From NCBI GenBank assembly GCA_020057115.1, contig JAGVGJ010000015.1, forward strand, positions 1 through 33,476: a DNA stretch of 33,476 nt. The letters run 5' to 3'. Position 1 is the stretch's first letter. Every line of letters starts with the position of its first letter. The notes under the pieces are model-generated. The model made no database searches. It saw only the letters and a list, made by a program, of their open reading frames with translations, and was not told the DNA's origin. A program made the position numbers and the translations under genes. This DNA is from Candidatus Omnitrophota bacterium (GTDB lineage: Bacteria; Omnitrophota; Gorgyraeia; 2-01-FULL-45-10). Of this stretch, positions 17,564 to 24,598 are shown in pieces.

Positions 17564-20234
17564 CTTCTATAAGATTGTTATCCTGGCGCGCTATGCGGAG
17601 GAATTCGCTGCGCGGGATCAAGAATGAAGGCCGTGCGATATCATTCGCGACGGCTTTTCCGTTTATGGAGACCTTCGTCAGAAAGTAATTTCCGTAATCC
17701 TTCTTCGCGTTATTTATATAACGCACCTCTATATGTTTTCCCGCAAAAGTTGCAGATATCGATATAGAGCGGCTCATAGAGAACTGTTCCCGCACGAGCT
17801 TCGGCTCCAGCTCGAGATCGCCGTAACTGCCGCGCACGCCGTAAACTTGCGTAAGAAGCGTGAGCATATACCAGCTTGCCGAGCCTGTCAGGTAGCTGTA
17901 CATGCCGCGCCCATCGCCGTCAAAATACTCGGGGAGACACGGATATATCTTGCTCGTTTCCGTATCGACGGCCATCTTATATATCGAGTCCAGCACTTCG
18001 AAGCCTTCCCTGGCGAACTTTCTGAAATATAGCCCATATGCGAACATTACGGCCATGTGGTTAAAGAATGCGCCATTCTCCTTGTCGCCATAAGCGAATG
18101 AGAAAGCCCTGCCGAGAGAGTGCATCTCGGCCTTAAAATCGGTGTTCAGGCGGAAGCCTCCGAGCTTAGTATCTTTAAGATATTTCTTAGCGTTCTTGAA
18201 CAATATCGCGATATCCTTATCCGAAGCTATTCCGCTCATGACGGGGAATACCTGGCCGGTGAGGGTCATCATGACCGAGCCTTTAGACTTTCCATCGACC
18301 CTGTTTTTGTCATTATCATAATAGCCGTTAAAGAAACCTTCTTTAAGCCATTCATTTTTTCTTATATGGCTGCGTATCCACGAGGCCTTCATCATCAGGT
18401 CCGAGATCAAGTCATCCTTTGACACGGCTATCCGCTCTCCGCTTACCTCTGCCTTGACCGCATTAAAATAGTTGTTGAGAAGCCTGTGTTTCTGGTTTAT
18501 GTCATCATAGTCGATGGGGGATGATGTGATGGAATCGAGCAGTATCCTGAGCTCCTTCAATACGATTATCTCGTCCTGTCCGAGTTGTCCGACCATCTCG
18601 CATATCGATTCGAGGTTGCGGCCATACATCGAAGTGAAGGCGACAGATTCGCCGTATTTGGCGGCCATATCAAGCCCGTCATTCCAGTCGGCATTCTCGA
18701 GCCTTATATGATTGTGCGGGCCTACGTTAAAGAACTGGACGAGGTTCTGCGCGAGCATATGCTCCAATATGGTGCCGCGGTATGTCCTGGAGGTCCTGGT
18801 CTTAAGTTCTCTGCCGTATTGCGGATTCCATGCGCGGTCTATCTCGCGATTCCGCGAGAGCCAGTGATCGCGGAAATACGGGACATCTTCAAGGAGTATC
18901 TTTATGTCACCGGTATTGTGAATATAAAGGTGCGTTGTTATGAGCGGCCATATGCCGTGGTCCATCCAGACGCGCGCTATGTTATTGCGGTCGGCTATGA
19001 ATTCTCCGGGCCTCTGGCCGATTATGGTGGCATTTGAGCCGTCTATGCGCACTCCGGCGAAATTATTGACCAGCATAGAGCGCACCTTTTCAGGATTATT
19101 GAGGATCAGGGAGAGACAGTCCTGCCATAGGTCGCGCCAGCCTCTGCCGCCCCGGCCATAATCAAAGTCGGGAAGGAATGAGCATCCGAATATCTTTCTT
19201 AAGGTCGGCTGGACCCCGACCCACATGACCCAGTTGTCGAACAGGCGGTCTTCCGTTTTTACGGCTACCTCCGAACTCTTCCTCTGCCAATATCCCTTTG
19301 TCTCGTCAAGGGACTTAAACACTTTCTTTACGGAGTTGAACTTATTGAATATGCTTTTCGACTTCTTTTTGTCGTCGGTCACGCCCATGACTATGATGTA
19401 TGAAGATGACTGGCGCGGCTTTAACGTCAAGGGAGAGAACTTAAGGCCTGCCATCGCTTCTTTTCCCTGAAAGCTCTTCTTATTGGGCGGAATGTCTTTC
19501 AGGATGGCATCAGGCGCTTCAAGGTCAGAGCCGTCTCCCGTAAAACATTCCTGGGATGGATATATCTGTTTCGGGCCTTTCCCGGACGAGTCTATGCCGA
19601 ATACAAAGTATGAGTTATGGTTCTTCCTGTGGCCTGATTCGTCAAATAGAAGGGTGGGCGTCACTATCACGCCGGAAGCTTCGACACATATCCTGTTCAA
19701 GAGCGAAGATACATGCCGGTGATCGCGCAGATTATCAGATGATCTTGCATATACGGGTATCGCGGCAGTCGGCGTGAACTTTATATTTGCGTTCGATATG
19801 TTGGTTATTTCAACCAGCATTATCTCTACAGCCTCGCCGCTGGAAGGGATGAATGATGTCACCTCAGCCCTTAAGCCCATTCGCATATTTTCACGTATCG
19901 CGGCATGCCAGAGAAATCCGGCCTTCAGACCGAATTTATCTTCTTTTATAGCGCGCAGATCCTTTGATACGCCTGTCGCTGACCACGATTTCTCGGGATT
20001 GATATATATCCATAAGTTGCGGCTGGACTTTGAATTGGACAGATCTATGCGGGATACTGGCTCAAGCAGGAATGAGTTATTGCCTGTTTTTAAGTCGCCG
20101 TGCAGATCGGGCGTTATTGAAGACATCGTAGGATGTGAATTACAGAGGGGGAAGTAGAGGCTCTTTATCTTGTCCGCATCAAGCGATACGAATGAACCAT
20201 CTTCATCTATGAACTTCCATAAAGGTCTCTTCAT
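17550..20234 (-). CDS. GH94-type carbohydrate phosphorylase (cellobiose phosphorylase/glycosyltransferase 36 family)
   Basis: The family cleaves beta-linked glucosides with phosphate to give a sugar 1-phosphate. An N-terminal beta-sandwich (about 1-270) is followed by a linker and an (alpha/alpha)6 barrel. RGGRGWRDLWQD and the DWNDG motif (Asp516 to Asp519 in this start's numbering, holding the general-acid region) are visible. The ATG at 20234 gives 894 residues beginning MKRPLWKFIDEDG, as in relatives. An in-frame TTG at 20285 would add 17 residues and is less likely. No signal peptide was seen, so it is probably cytoplasmic. The acceptor sugar cannot be inferred. It is convergent with proS and divergent from the riboswitch unit. 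Confidence 0.85.
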   Translation of the reverse strand: MKRPLWKFIDEDGSFVSLDADKIKSLYFPLCNSHPTMSSITPDLHGDLKTGNNSFLLEPVSRIDLSNSKSSRNLWIYINPEKSWSATGVSKDLRAIKEDKFGLKAGFLWHAAIRENMRMGLRAEVTSFIPSSGEAVEIMLVEITNISNANIKFTPTAAIPVYARSSDNLRDHRHVSSLLNRICVEASGVIVTPTLLFDESGHRKNHNSYFVFGIDSSGKGPKQIYPSQECFTGDGSDLEAPDAILKDIPPNKKSFQGKEAMAGLKFSPLTLKPRQSSSYIIVMGVTDDKKKSKSIFNKFNSVKKVFKSLDETKGYWQRKSSEVAVKTEDRLFDNWVMWVGVQPTLRKIFGCSFLPDFDYGRGGRGWRDLWQDCLSLILNNPEKVRSMLVNNFAGVRIDGSNATIIGQRPGEFIADRNNIARVWMDHGIWPLITTHLYIHNTGDIKILLEDVPYFRDHWLSRNREIDRAWNPQYGRELKTRTSRTYRGTILEHMLAQNLVQFFNVGPHNHIRLENADWNDGLDMAAKYGESVAFTSMYGRNLESICEMVGQLGQDEIIVLKELRILLDSITSSPIDYDDINQKHRLLNNYFNAVKAEVSGERIAVSKDDLISDLMMKASWIRSHIRKNEWLKEGFFNGYYDNDKNRVDGKSKGSVMMTLTGQVFPVMSGIASDKDIAILFKNAKKYLKDTKLGGFRLNTDFKAEMHSLGRAFSFAYGDKENGAFFNHMAVMFAYGLYFRKFAREGFEVLDSIYKMAVDTETSKIYPCLPEYFDGDGRGMYSYLTGSASWYMLTLLTQVYGVRGSYGDLELEPKLVREQFSMSRSISISATFAGKHIEVRYINNAKKDYGNYFLTKVSINGKAVANDIARPSFLIPRSEFLRIARQDNNLIEVTLD

Positions 20235-20321
20235 AAGAATTCTGAATTTATCATAATGAATTTCTTTTTGCAAGAAAATTATCAAGCTATTGTTAGGCTA
20301 TACAAAATGTAGATAATTAAA

Positions 20322-20350
20322 TTGTTTATGATATAATTATTATGTATACT
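20322..20350 (+). promoter_or_regulatory. Promoter for the riboswitch-PEP-CTERM unit
   Basis: TTGTTT (20322-20327), a 17-base spacer and TATACT (20345-20350) form a plausible sigma70-type promoter in an AT-rich gap. Transcription would begin near 20357, about 30 bases before the aptamer. A further TATAAT at 20362-20367 lacks a good -35 element. Confidence 0.55.
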
Positions 20351-20383
20351 TTAATTAGGAATATAATAGTTCTTTTTATATGA

Positions 20384-20466
20384 TGTAATCGCAAACCATC
20401 CGAAAGTATGGGACGCAAAGCTATAGGGCCCTCGGCGAAAGCCAGGGCAGCCAGTTGCCGTTTAAA
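20384..20466 (+). promoter_or_regulatory. Cyclic di-GMP-I (GEMM-I) riboswitch aptamer
   Basis: The conserved core is clear. GCAAACC (20391-20397) leads to a hairpin CCAT/ATGG (396-399 with 408-411 of this kilobase) capped by a GAAA tetraloop in CGAAAG. Then comes the hallmark GGACGCAAAGC (20411-20421). A second hairpin pairs GCCCT (20428-20432) with AGGGC (20444-20448), with an inner GGC-GAAA-GCC. It closes with GCAGCCAGTTGCCG, whose TTGCCG pairs back to CGCAA at 20390-20394. This is the Rfam c-di-GMP-I architecture as I know it. It lies upstream of a terminator and two PEP-CTERM genes, so c-di-GMP probably sets read-through into them. Direction (on or off) is not certain. Confidence 0.93.
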
Positions 20467-20495
20467 GCTAACGTAAAGCTCGAATGTTTTAGTGT

Positions 20496-20529
20496 AATCC
20501 CAATCTTTTCGAAGGTTGGGATTTTTTTT
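20496..20529 (+). terminator. Intrinsic terminator of the riboswitch expression platform
   Basis: A 12-bp stem pairs 20496-20507 with 20512-20523 (one G-T pair) around a TTCG loop. The T-run 20522-20529 overlaps the last bases of the 3' arm. The hairpin lies 30 bases after the aptamer and 27 bases before the GTG start, as expected for transcription control by the riboswitch. Confidence 0.93.
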
Positions 20530-20555
20530 ATTCGCATCTATTAGGAGTAAATAAC

Positions 20556-21611
20556 GTGAAAATAAAACCTATCATTACAATACTGATAATTACCGCAGGC
20601 TTGCTCCTCACCGCTATGCCGGCGCAGGCGCTTGAGAATAAGCTTGTCGCATATTGGACGCTCAATGAACAACCAGGCGCAACTCAGGCGGCTGATACAG
20701 CAAATGGAAATAATGCCGGTTTTGCCGAGACAACTCCTGCCGTAGGGCAGACGGGCCAATACGGAAGCGCGTACTATTTCGATGGGGCGGATTATCTGCA
20801 GACGCCTAATGCTGCGAATTTGACTTTTGGATCAGGAGACTTTACTGTCAGCCTTTGGGTCAATACTGCTCAGGCTTCCGGCAATCATATCGGTCTTTTC
20901 TCAATAAGGTCTTATATTCCCAATACAACAACCAGGTCAGAGATAATAGAGATGACGATATACGGCAATCAGATGGCTACATACATCTCTGACAGTTCAA
21001 CGAACGACCACTGGGCTCAAGCGTATAATACCGGTCCAGCTGTGCTTAACCAGGGATGGCATCGCCTTACATTGATAAAAGAAGGGTCGACCATGAAAAC
21101 CTATGTGGATGCCACTTCTGCGGGCACGTCATCCGCTTATTTGAGCGGATTTAATTTTAATGATTCTACCCATTACGTAGAAATGGGATGGCGCAGTGAT
21201 ATACCTTGGAGATATTTGACAGGCTATCTGGATAACATTGCAATTTGGGATAGAGCCCTGAGCTTATCCGAATTTACGAATATCGAAAGATTCGGCGCCG
21301 AGGCATATGAATATCTTGCCCGTGACCTGGGATATACAGGCACCCAGATCGACTCATTGTGGGCGCTCAATGGCAATGATGGAGCGTCGCTTGCCATAGG
21401 CGATACTACCTGGACGTACAGGTCGAATCCTTCCTGGGGAGCCGGTCATATGATCGGCGATATGTGGACAGTAGGTAACATGACATATCTAAAGCTTGGC
21501 AGCGGTTTAGAGGGCGAGGGTCCTTTGAGCGTCCCCGAGCCGGCGACGGTCGCGAGCCTGATAAGCGGTATTTTTATGCTCAGTTTCCGAAGGATTTTAA
21601 AAAGAAAATAG
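20556..21611 (+). CDS. LamG-domain PEP-CTERM surface protein, c-di-GMP riboswitch-controlled
   Basis: The GTG start follows TTAGGAG. Residues 1-26 are a signal peptide (MKIKPIITILIITAGLLLTA, cut near AQA). Residues about 30-245 form a LamG/concanavalin-like beta-sandwich, with YWTLNEQPGATQAADTANG, YYFDGADYLQTP, WHRLTLIKEG and LDNIAIWDRALS. A short conserved tail (about 248-320) follows. The C-terminus is a PEP-CTERM sorting signal: VPEP at 326-329, a hydrophobic stretch, then RRILKRK. Such signals are cut by exosortase in the known system, and the proteins go to the surface or matrix. The ligand is unknown; LamG folds often bind glycans. It is homologous to the first half of the next gene, implying tandem duplication. 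Confidence 0.88.
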   Translation: MKIKPIITILIITAGLLLTAMPAQALENKLVAYWTLNEQPGATQAADTANGNNAGFAETTPAVGQTGQYGSAYYFDGADYLQTPNAANLTFGSGDFTVSLWVNTAQASGNHIGLFSIRSYIPNTTTRSEIIEMTIYGNQMATYISDSSTNDHWAQAYNTGPAVLNQGWHRLTLIKEGSTMKTYVDATSAGTSSAYLSGFNFNDSTHYVEMGWRSDIPWRYLTGYLDNIAIWDRALSLSEFTNIERFGAEAYEYLARDLGYTGTQIDSLWALNGNDGASLAIGDTTWTYRSNPSWGAGHMIGDMWTVGNMTYLKLGSGLEGEGPLSVPEPATVASLISGIFMLSFRRILKRK

Positions 21612-21618
21612 AAAATAG

Positions 21619-24429
21619 ATGAAAACAAAAATAGTTATGACAATTTTAATAATTACTGCAGCGATACTCCTCACCGCCATGCCGGGGTATGCAACAACAT
21701 ATGAGGATTCGCTTAAAGCATATTGGAAATTCGATGAACCAGCCGGGGCTTCAGTGGCAGTGGACTCAATAAATGGTCTTAACGGTAATAATACTGGAGT
21801 AGCTACCGGAGCTCAGGGTAAGCATGGTAATGCGTACAGTTTTGATTTTGGAAATTATGTAAACATCCCAAATGGTTACACCAATACGATAAAAGGTGAC
21901 AACACGCATACAGTCAGTTATTGGGTTCAGCAAACAGCTTATAATACTTATGGTGACGTTCATATAGATATGCCAGGGGCTGGTCTGGGATGGGCAATAC
22001 AATGGTTGAGTTCTAACCAAATTTACTTATGCGTAGGCGGTGGTGGAAGGTTTCATAATCTATCGACACCTTTGAATTTGGGAGAGTGGTATAACTTTAC
22101 TCTTGTCAAAACCGGATCAACAACCGGAGATTTTTATATAAACGGAGTCTTACAACCAGGCTCAGGCGGATTAGGGTCAACGTATGATGTGAATAGCGAT
22201 TGGCTGATCGGAAGATATCATGGCGGAAGTACCTGGGATTTTAAGGGAGCTTTGGACGACATTGCAGTCTGGAACAGGGCGCTGGATGCTTGGGAAATTG
22301 AGCAATCCATGAATTATGGAGTCAATGCCTTCGAATATCTCAAAACCCAGCTAAGTTATGGCGATACCCAGATGGACTCCTTGTGGGGTGCATATACCAG
22401 CCATGACAGCGTTTCTATTAACGGCCTGACGTGGAACTACTATTCAGGGCTGATGCCGGGAGATGACGGTTCTAAGGCCATAGGAGATGCATGGACCTAT
22501 AATGGCGGATATTATATAAAGCTTGGAAGCGGTATGGGTACAGGCGTTCCTGAGCCGGCGACGGTTGTGAGCGTTATCGGCCTGGCTTTGATGGGACTGG
22601 GCAGGATGCGCAAGAGGACGAAATCGCTTCTGTCGATACTGCTCCTTATGACAGCTATGCTTCTCATCGCCATGCCGGGGCATGCCGATTCCTACCGCCA
22701 GGAAGGCGCCCAGTTCAGGGTCAATACCTACACAACTGACGTGCAGGGCAGCCCAAGCGCTGCGATGGATGGGAGTGGTAATTTTATGATCGCGTGGGAA
22801 AGCAATGGCCAGGATGGAGACTGGTGGGGTATCTACAGCCAGAGATATAGTTCGAGCGGCGTCGCGGAATATGCGCAGGACCAACTGGTAAATACAAACA
22901 TAGTCGGCCAGGAAAGATATCCGGTGGTCGCAATGAATGACGCAGGCAACGCCGTAGTCACCTGGCAAAATCCGCAGACGCACTGGGGAGTTGCTTATCA
23001 AAGGTATAATGCAGATGGCAGCAAAAATGCCGAAGGAGAGCTCCGGCCATATACGGGCGCCCCTTATTGGGCGTCGCAGCCCTCTTCGGCTATTGACACC
23101 GCTGGAAATTTTGCAGTCTCGTGGTATAGTGTGAATGGCGACGGCACCTATCAGTATATATTCACCCAAAGGCTCAATTCAGACGGCACTAAGAATGGCG
23201 CAGCTATACCGTCTCAATTAATCCAAAATCATGCTAACATGTCTTCGCCGAGTGTTGCAATGGTGCAGAATGGCGATCCAGGTGTTGATTTAAAATACGT
23301 GGTTGCATGGACAGCTGGCCCTCAAACAAATGAATGTGAGATCTGGAAGGCTACATATAATGCGGATGGAACGCCGATAGTAGGGACCGTAAAAGCAAGT
23401 CCAAACGATGCCAGTGTTGATGCGCTTCCCGCTGTTGCCGTAGCCGACAATGGTAACTATGTAATAGTCTGGCAAACCAATGAAAGCCAAGTTAGCTATG
23501 ACATATATGGGAAAATTTATGATAAGGATGGAAATGTCATTAAATCGAAATTCTTAATTACATCAAGCACCCTGTATGACCAACAGTCGCCAAGCGTTGC
23601 CATGGATTCATCCGGCAATTTTATTGTCGTCTGGTCTGATAGTCATATAGATGGTTCGGGATATGGGATCGCGGCAAGAAAGTTTGATGCAAACGGCAAT
23701 GCCCTGACCGCAGCAACAAGAGTGAACTCAGATACTACGGGAAGCCAATGGGCCCCTTCCGTAGCCCTCTCTTCAAATGGCGATTTTGTTATATCCTGGT
23801 ATGGAGTGGGGACGAGCGATGCTGATGGTGTATATGCCACGCGCTACATATCCGAAGCGCCTTTCGAATCCCGGACGCTGAGCGGCAGTAATGTGACCGA
23901 ATCGGCGAAACTCGATATGACGGTTTACGGGCCCGATGATAAAGGTAATCCTGCGCCTTCGAACGGCATGAATACATTCGCTTTCAGGATATATGATACT
24001 GTTGCTACGACCTATTTCAAAGATTTCTACCTTAATCTCCCCGGCTTTACTATAGACGCGGTAAATCAGGCAGGGTTCGTTGACTATTATTTAGAAGGCG
24101 TGGAGGGCATAGATCCTACCTCCTGGGATTGGGATGCGGATAATGAGCGCCTACATTTTAACTTTGGCAACAATGACCTTATAACGGGAAAATTTTCAGC
24201 CCTCATGTGGTACAGGTATGCAGGCGATGGGACATCAAACAGCATATCCGAGGGTTATACGTTCACGCTTGTCGATGACCCTATTCTATTTACCGGTCCC
24301 GGACCGAAGGATATGGGCGGGGAAGATGAGGGAGGAGGCGGAGGGGCTGTTCCTGAACCGGCAACGGTCGCGAGCGCGTTGAGCCTGGTAGCATTAGGGC
24401 TGAGAAGGGCAAGGAGAATTAGGTTATAA
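21619..24429 (+). CDS. Composite surface protein: LamG/PEP-CTERM module fused to signal peptide, seven-repeat beta-propeller and second PEP-CTERM
   Basis: One uninterrupted frame of 936 codons appears to hold two complete precursors. Part 1 (1-329) has a signal peptide (MKTKIVMTILIITAAILLTA), a LamG-like domain homologous to the upstream gene, and a PEP-CTERM signal starting with VPEP at 310-313 and ending GRMRKRTK. That basic tail continues straight into a second signal-peptide-like segment (MRKRTKSLLSILLLMTAMLL, from residue 330) and part 2. Part 2 has seven repeats of about 50 residues (SPSVAMDSSGNFIVVW type) that fit a seven-bladed beta-propeller, a beta-rich domain, a Gly-rich linker and a terminal VPEP signal with RRARRIRL. 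The start lies 7 bases after the previous stop, so it is likely co-transcribed under the same riboswitch. Confidence 0.85.
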   Translation: MKTKIVMTILIITAAILLTAMPGYATTYEDSLKAYWKFDEPAGASVAVDSINGLNGNNTGVATGAQGKHGNAYSFDFGNYVNIPNGYTNTIKGDNTHTVSYWVQQTAYNTYGDVHIDMPGAGLGWAIQWLSSNQIYLCVGGGGRFHNLSTPLNLGEWYNFTLVKTGSTTGDFYINGVLQPGSGGLGSTYDVNSDWLIGRYHGGSTWDFKGALDDIAVWNRALDAWEIEQSMNYGVNAFEYLKTQLSYGDTQMDSLWGAYTSHDSVSINGLTWNYYSGLMPGDDGSKAIGDAWTYNGGYYIKLGSGMGTGVPEPATVVSVIGLALMGLGRMRKRTKSLLSILLLMTAMLLIAMPGHADSYRQEGAQFRVNTYTTDVQGSPSAAMDGSGNFMIAWESNGQDGDWWGIYSQRYSSSGVAEYAQDQLVNTNIVGQERYPVVAMNDAGNAVVTWQNPQTHWGVAYQRYNADGSKNAEGELRPYTGAPYWASQPSSAIDTAGNFAVSWYSVNGDGTYQYIFTQRLNSDGTKNGAAIPSQLIQNHANMSSPSVAMVQNGDPGVDLKYVVAWTAGPQTNECEIWKATYNADGTPIVGTVKASPNDASVDALPAVAVADNGNYVIVWQTNESQVSYDIYGKIYDKDGNVIKSKFLITSSTLYDQQSPSVAMDSSGNFIVVWSDSHIDGSGYGIAARKFDANGNALTAATRVNSDTTGSQWAPSVALSSNGDFVISWYGVGTSDADGVYATRYISEAPFESRTLSGSNVTESAKLDMTVYGPDDKGNPAPSNGMNTFAFRIYDTVATTYFKDFYLNLPGFTIDAVNQAGFVDYYLEGVEGIDPTSWDWDADNERLHFNFGNNDLITGKFSALMWYRYAGDGTSNSISEGYTFTLVDDPILFTGPGPKDMGGEDEGGGGGAVPEPATVASALSLVALGLRRARRIRL
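22606..24429 (+). other. Second precursor unit within the composite PEP-CTERM gene (internal Met, 607 aa)
   Basis: An ATG at 22606 in the same frame would start a protein with a normal signal peptide ending in MPGHA, homologous to the two upstream signal peptides. No good ribosome-binding site precedes it. The seven repeats are marked by SPSAAMD, YPVVAMN, QPSSAID, SPSVAMV, LPAVAVA, SPSVAMD and APSVALS. It might be translated separately, or exist only as the second half of the fusion. The sequence does not decide. Confidence 0.55.
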
Positions 24430-24527
24430 CAAAAAGAGAGAAGAGGGAAGGCGAATAATTTTGCGGCTTAAAGGCGGCTATTTTTTTGTTAAAAATGTTA
24501 GGATATAAAAAAGACATATATTCTTAC

Positions 24528-24555
24528 TTGTTTTTCTTCTTACGCGTGGTATAAT
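24528..24555 (+). promoter_or_regulatory. Promoter for the two large exported-protein genes
   Basis: TTGTTT at 24528-24533, a 16-base spacer and a perfect TATAAT at 24550-24555 lie in an AT-rich gap. The predicted start of transcription is near 24562, about 37 bases before the ATG. The promoter separates these genes from the riboswitch unit upstream. Confidence 0.65.
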
Positions 24556-24598
24556 CAATTTATATTTTTATAGCATTAAGAGAACAAATACAAAAACT

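Noticed and set aside
20235-20285. TTG start for the phosphorylase
   Set aside because: It has no ribosome-binding site, and the added residues look unlike the family N-terminus; the ATG at 20234 is simpler, though not certain.
20362-20367. TATAAT as the main promoter of the riboswitch unit
   Set aside because: No acceptable -35 element lies at the right distance, and TTGTTT-N17-TATACT just upstream fits better.
24460-24490. Possible terminator after the composite gene (GCGGCTTAAAGGCGGC followed by seven T)
   Set aside because: The two GC blocks are direct repeats, not complements, so no stable hairpin forms.
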